Source: Zhengitettix transpicula (taxonomy: Eukaryota > Arthropoda > Insecta > Orthoptera > Tetrigidae). From it: a DNA stretch of 64,000 nt. Within the stretch, counting starts at the first letter, position 1, and each line of letters starts with the position of its first letter. The position numbers were made by a program, and so were the translations under genes. Positions 58,985 to 64,000 of the stretch are shown here, piece after piece. Location of the stretch: positions 182,808,746 through 182,872,745 of the forward strand of contig CM073590.1 of NCBI GenBank assembly GCA_037074705.1. Direction: 5' to 3'. Below the pieces are notes generated by a model. The model saw only the letters and a list, made by a program, of their open reading frames with translations, was not told the origin of the DNA and made no database searches.

Positions 58985-59770
58985 TCTTGAACAGTTTAAC
59001 GAAGCCGGGTTAGCTACACCATTTGTAACTCGGGAACGGCCGAACCGATTTTGTTGATTTTTTGGATTTTTCTCAGTCCCGAATAGCAGAATAACTATTA
59101 AAGCATCGGAGAAATGAACAGGGAAAAAAAATTAGGAAGAAAATTCTCTGATGGTGTTGTGTGGTTCTTCAGGTAATGCCAGTAGGTGGAGTTATGTGCA
59201 TTATCTTTTGACAGCTGATGCAGATGCGCGGTCCTTTTATTTCAGTTTGATTGGTGTTGATGAAGTGCAAATTGTGAAAGTTACGTTGTTCAGTGTTATT
59301 TACAATGTCGCGAGCAAAGAAGATATTATCTTTCACAACAAAGCCGTATTGGAATTAGACTTCGGAATATTGCAAATCAATCGTCTGAAGATGAACAAGA
59401 AATCCCACGAAAAAAGCGCCGCGTTAGTGGCCCAGACTTCGTGCTTCACAAACACAAGAACAAAGAGAGGCAGCACGTCGAACGGCTCAGTTGGCAATGA
59501 AAAATCGTTGACCCTATGCCACAGATCAACATCGTGATAATCTTCGACGCGCAAGGAGAAATCATTCAAGTGTTGATTTGAATCGAGTAGCGTTTCAATA
59601 CGATTTCACAATAGTCTATAGCTCGCACCGTTTCGTTCGAATTGACCCAATGGAGGTTGTGTGTGACCATTGCGGTGCATTGGAGTTCGCTGGAGAAACG
59701 CCTGTCTCAGTGGCAAAGTGGAATTGCCATTATTGCCTCCGCCACCTGAGCCATTTAAATGTAATTGTAA
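58985..59770 (+). pseudogene. Helitron, 5' region and N-terminal coding remnant
   Basis: The 5' part has AACTCGGGAACGGCCGAACC then GATTTTG (59027-59053), a motif usual near the 5' end of insect Helitrons. A start ATG at 59305 reads MSRAKKILSFTTKPYWN and stops. Shifted frames continue with EDEQEIPRKKRRVSG, QEQREAA and AQLAMKNR, then DLNRVAFQYDFTI and MEVVCDHCGALEFAGETPVS (about 59650-59710), the zinc-finger-like segment before the Rep domain. At least three frameshifts or stops occur. Rep and helicase domains are missing. The remnant ends about 110 bases before the LTR-like repeat. Confidence 0.7.
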
Positions 59771-59878
59771 TACAATTAATTTTTTTGGTACATTTATTGA
59801 ACTCTATTCTTTTAGGGTATATTGACTCAATGTTTATTGATTCTGAGGCGGTACGCGGGTCAGTTAATTATTATATAT

Positions 59879-60773
59879 TGTCATATTTAAATTAAATGGA
59901 CTTTTAATAAATAAAAAATTAATAAACTTTTACGTACAAATTTTTTATTATCAATGTTTGAAACAATTACACAAATAATTACAAATAGAATTTCTTTCAG
60001 GGTCATTACTGGATTTGATAATGGCTAATCAATTATTTAGAAATCTTATCAACACAAGTTTCAATTTAATAGAGAAAAGATTTACTCGTCGATTAATTAG
60101 GACGAAATTTACTTGTCGACGAAATTATACTAAAAAGATGGATTCTACTTAACAAATATTATCAAAGGAAGAGATCCGGTTTACATAATGAGTTGTTTTA
60201 TATTGGTACTCACGGCAGCATTCCAGGATACTTTTGACTTACGAAGCACAATGACGGATTTTTGCACAGCTTCTACTAAAACTCACTGATTCTAAAATTA
60301 ATATTTTTAGATCGAAATCAGGAACCAGGAACCTCCTCTTCGTCTCTTCCTCACTCGGTTGACTCCTGCTACTTCTCTGTCTGGCTATGTTCACCAAAAC
60401 TGTCTGTGCTTAGCAGGTTTTATAGTTCTGCGTGTGCGAATGTTTTATCTGTGCTTTCCTGCAAGCTCGTTTCGATTCTCGCTCTCGCCTTTCGCTTTCG
60501 TCCTCGTCTCTCGGTACGTGTTTCAATCTCCAAGTTCCCAAAAGTTCTTTCACGACCACCCGATCGCTGAGGATTCGAAATACTGACTGAACTCTACCGT
60601 ATCTTAATGTGAACTCCACTCTACCGTAACGTGATCTGCACTCTCTCATACCATAACGTGAACTCTTAACCTGGCTATATTGTTGCCGTGTTCTGTACCG
60701 CCGTAAGAATATATTTCTCAAACAATTTATATTTTCAAATTTACAATTAATGTGTTAATTAATTGGCATTACA
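59879..60773 (-). mobile_element. Solo-LTR-like repeat, copy 3
   Basis: Begins TGTCATATTTAAATTAAATG and ends AATTGGCATTACA, with ATAT on both sides. It shares CAGGGTCATTACTGGATTTG and CATTCCAGGATACTTTTGAC-type blocks with copy 2. A CAATATA box lies on the minus strand near 60683. The minus frame of 103 codons (60410-60721) is not supported as a gene. Confidence 0.5.
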
Positions 60774-61179
60774 ATATATTTAATTTTTTGAATTCGAAAT
60801 TATTAATTATATATAAACAAATTTATCAATTGCGAGTGTAAATGAGAATCCTGAAATTATTGATAATCATTCATGTTCTTGTAAGTATTATTCTAAAAAC
60901 CTCAGTTCTGGAACAAGTAATTTACTCTTAATGCATGCAGCTCTAATAATTAATTCAACTTAAAATGGTGAACTGCATTAATTTTTTCCAACACAAAGAT
61001 TTTTTTTCGAGTACTCATATATTTGACATTATTTATTTTTAACAATTTCCTGAAAATGTACGAAAATATAATATATTAATTTATTATTCATGAAATGTTT
61101 CAAAATTTAGTTCTGTTCGTTTATGTTACACATTTTAATTACATAAAAACTTTGATAACCTTTCGAAAGAAAAAAAATT
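60774..61179. other. AT-rich stretch, no gene seen
   Basis: No recognisable features. Confidence 0.5.
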
Positions 61180-61300
61180 AAAGGATTATGATGGAAAAAT
61201 TTCTACCGGGCCGGTAATCGAACCCGGGATCCTTTTTTTGGAACGTCGGTACTCTTCCATCTGAAATATCAGAGTCGACACCCCGCAAGGTATTGTTTAA
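61180..61300 (-). mobile_element. tRNA-like SINE, copy 1
   Basis: Minus strand. An A-box-like TCAGATGGAAGAGTACCGA (61264-61246) and a B-box GGTTCGATTACC (61224-61213) with CCGGG on one side and CCGGCCCGGT on the other resemble the D- and T-arms of a tRNA. An A/T-rich tail follows toward 61170. The acceptor stem is not complete. Confidence 0.55.
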
Positions 61301-61439
61301 GCCTTGAACACAGGTTAATTACAATATACTTAACCACATTCTTCACAGCCTAATTTTAGGACTGCAATGAAGTATAAATCGATCAATGGTGGAATGAATA
61401 ATGGAGAAATGTTTTCAACCGAAACTCAGCAAAATAGGC

Positions 61440-61555
61440 TATGAAACTGAATAATGGATCGGGATGGGAAAATCAGGACCGGACCGGGAATCGAACCCGG
61501 AAGCCCTACTTGGTACGTGAATACTCTCTCATCTGAGATATGTAGTTAAAAATAA
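61440..61555 (-). mobile_element. tRNA-like SINE, copy 2
   Basis: Minus strand. A-box-like TCAGATGAGAGAGTATTCACG (about 61535-61515) and B-box GGTTCGATTCC (61497-61487) inside CCGGGTTCGATTCCCGG. Same orientation and arrangement as copy 1, about 270 bases away. The two heads share the CAGAT and CCCGGTCCGGT-like blocks. Confidence 0.55.
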
Positions 61556-62246
61556 GTTATTGTATCATCTGTAATGGTTGAAAATATAATAGTTAATTAT
61601 GATGTATATGTCCTAGTCAAATGAAAAAATTACGATTTTTCCATACCTGATACATTATTCAGATTCATAGCCTATTTGGCTGGGCTTTTTTTGCATTTGG
61701 CTATCTTTCTGATTGTTATATTTCCTAACATTTAGTCTTAATCGTGTATTTCGTAATGGCGGATCTATTAAACAATTTCTGTAAACAAACATCCTCATTA
61801 ACACGAATTTTACAAATAAAATTTAAGTACGATTTTATCTACACATTACATATAATTATATTTGCTTAAAGTTTCCTTCCAAATGGAATTTTCTCTTGTA
61901 CTTTATCCATTGAAAAATATTAGTCTGGGAGAAAGGCCCGAGGCGTTTACTTTACCGTCTTATGGGTCCGTTGAACAAAAACGATTAAGCTTCCACGGCC
62001 TGTAAGAAGAAGATACTGAAAATCAGAAGGGCAGAGGTAACGAAAGGCCATTACATATCTAAAAAGTGTAGTAATTGTAAATATATTACATTAGCCCTTC
62101 GGTTTTATTACGGTATTATTTTTATAGATTTAGAAACTTTTTTGTTCGATTTTATTGTTTCCAAGGAAAAGTACAATTTTAAGAGCAACACATTTTTTAT
62201 TCGTTAAAGAAAGATTCATAACTGAAATGATTGATTACACCACCGA
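61556..62246. other. No gene seen
   Basis: AT-rich. The block near 61936-61965 resembles 52995-53030. Confidence 0.5.
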
Positions 62247-62807
62247 ACTTTTTTTTTCACGGCAACAGGCTACATGAGGGTAATCCACGTTGGGCAACTC
62301 CCTTTTAATAGCGTAGGAAGGGATTTGAAAGGGGGGATGCGAAAGGGTAGAGGAAGGTAGCCAAGGGTTAACTAGGGCCCCCGGGCTATACTTTAAGGAT
62401 CCTACCAGGCATTCGCCTAAAGGTAATGCAGGGAAAACCCTAGTAATACCTGCATCAGGTAGGTCGGGCATTGGGTACTTGACCCACGCCCTTCCGATAG
62501 TGGAGAGGACTTTTCTGTGGGGACGCTTCATTCCCTACTCCGTGCCTCGACCAGTTTAGGAGGCAGCTGGCCGACTATTCCAATGGGAAAGCGGACAACT
62601 CTTACCGTATTCCCAAGGTCTGTGACCCCGGAACATACACCTCTCAGAACAGGCCGAGGTGCCTCGGTTTGTGGGAACCTTAGTTCAAACACGGAGAGGA
62701 AAAGGCATAGCCAAAAGTAACCCCTGCGTATCTCTCCTAAAAGGTTCTGGCTGCGAGAAAATAGGCCTCGCAGACCTTCACGGATTTTATCCAGGCTTGC
62801 TTCCTTT
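62247..62807 (-). mobile_element. GC-rich A-tailed retroposon, unit 9a (full length)
   Basis: Tail T-run 62249-62257. All family blocks are present, out to CTCGCAGACC near 62767-62776. The minus frame of 98 codons (62531 to 62235) is again open. Its 5' end meets the T-run of unit 9b at 62806-62813. Confidence 0.8.
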
Positions 62808-63235
62808 TTTTTTAGGGCAACAGGCTACATGAGGGTGATCCGCATTGGGCAACTCCCGTTTAATAGCATAGGAAGGGTTTAGAAAGGGGGGATGCGGAAA
62901 GGTAGAGGAAGGTAGCCAAGGGTTACTAGGGCCCCCGGGCTATGGTTTAAGGATCCTACCCGGCAGTCGCCTAAAGAAATGCAGGACAAGCCCTCAAACC
63001 CTAGAAAAACCTGCATCGGGTAGGTCGGGCATTGGGTACTTGTTCCACGCCCTTCCGATAGCGGGAGAGGAGTTTGCTGTGGGGACGCAGCATTCCCTTC
63101 TCCGTGCCTCGACCAGTTTAGGAGGTAGCTGGCCGAATATTCCAATGGGAATAGCGGACAACTCTTACCAGCCCCAAAGGTAGCCCCTTCGTATCTCTCC
63201 TACAAGGTTCTGACTGCGAGAGATCATCCCTCGAA
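62808..63235 (-). mobile_element. GC-rich A-tailed retroposon, unit 9b
   Basis: Second unit of the dimer. An internal deletion joins GACAACTCTTACC to GCCCCAAAGGTAGCCC near 63170, removing the CCCAAGGTCTGCG and GAGGTGCCTCGGC blocks. The 5' end is at CTGCGAGAGATCATCCCTCG. Confidence 0.8.
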
Positions 63236-64000
63236 TGACCACCGAACATAATTATATGTGTTTTTTATTACGTATTATACGCGAAACTATGTGCGGGTGA
63301 ACAAAGATATGACAAATGTCACAAACAACGCAAACTGATTTATCCTGTACCTACGATCAGAAATCACTACGTACTTGTGTAGGAGCACTTAATATTGATT
63401 AGTGTTTTCTATCACTTGCATTCAGAAGTTCCGTCCACTTCATTTCACTTCTGCGAACGTATGAACCTAGAAAACGATCAACATAATTTATTCTCTGATT
63501 GAATGCCGTTTAATAAGAGACGTAAATTGATAAATATATCAATAATGCGAACAGAATAAAAACGTTCCCATTTTTTCACTCCATTTTAGTCTCTCCCAGT
63601 TCAGCTTCACGAACACTAGATTCCATTTTGAGACGAAAATAAATTTATTACTCTATGATTTGTCACCTAATTACACGATTAACGTTTCGCTACACGTGCA
63701 AAAATTTTCGTTCATGATTGCAACTTCTTATTTTCCGTAAAAGAAAATTACAACAACATTTGCTTCACTTATCCTTAAAAACGAGGAGAAAACCCGCTGT
63801 GCGGCTGAGAAATATCTAGCCTAGCCGTGGAAGGAATTTTATTTACGAAATTGCAAATTTGTACAGGGAGGGACCCTGACGTCACAGTACTGACGTACAA
63901 ACGTTGTGGTAAGAAATGTGTCTAAAAAATGAACGATTACAGAAACGTTTCGATTGAATTAAAAGTAAATAATACATCCTGTAGTACTTCAGGAGAATAT
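63236..64000. other. Window end, AT-rich, no gene seen
   Basis: No recognisable gene or repeat, and presumably still KCNQ intron 1. Confidence 0.45.

Overview
The window is a stretch of a large, AT-rich, repeat-laden animal genome. It almost certainly comes from an insect, perhaps a hemimetabolous one; the order cannot be fixed from sequence alone. It holds mariner, Penelope-like, Jockey-like, RTE-like, Helitron, LTR-like and tRNA-SINE remnants, one spliced gene, and no bacterial-style gene organisation. Most open reading frames in it are chance frames or decayed transposon pieces.

The only host gene I can support is on the + strand: the first coding exon (about 30247-30923) of a KCNQ-family voltage-gated potassium channel. 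It sits in a GC-rich island (about 29640-30930) that contains a perfect NRF1/Ewg-type palindrome upstream. The exon ends in a canonical GTAAGT donor at the same codon and phase as the end of exon 1 in vertebrate KCNQ1. No second exon is visible, so the rest of the window (33 kb) is read as intron 1.

Layout. 1-563: RTE-like element (minus). 1600-2510: inverted-repeat element with a Jockey-like LINE tail inside. 3251-4233: dimer of a GC-rich poly(A)-tailed retroposon. 5920-6345: tandem duplication and Penelope-like debris. 6537-7478: solo-LTR-like repeat. 10379-11033: three GC-rich retroposon units. 14116-15515: long RTE-like element. 17500-19195: GC-rich retroposon and a LINE reverse transcriptase fragment. 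23480-26590: Penelope-like, GC-rich and Jockey-like remnants. 26965-29370: short RTE-like copy and a LINE fragment. 29640-30930: KCNQ promoter and exon. 33380-36480: nested Penelope-like cluster. 38005-39493: Penelope-like terminal sequence with a hammerhead-like motif, then a full-length mariner. 41050-42218: GC-rich dimer and an inverted pair of Penelope-like termini. 43316-44313, 45641-46249, 48863-49478: LTR-like and RTE-like copies. 50975-51343: Penelope-like GIY-YIG remnant. 53540-58195: RTE-like array, SINE, GC-rich units and another Penelope-like inverted pair. 58985-60773: Helitron remnant and LTR-like copy. 61180-63235: two tRNA-like SINEs and a GC-rich dimer.

Two repeat stories stand out. 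A GC-rich, A-tailed retroposon of about 0.5 kb occurs in some 15 units, often as head-to-tail dimers with A-rich linkers, and several units keep one reading frame open to the tail. A dispersed Penelope-like terminal sequence carries a hammerhead-ribozyme-like core whose stem II differs between copies by compensating base changes.
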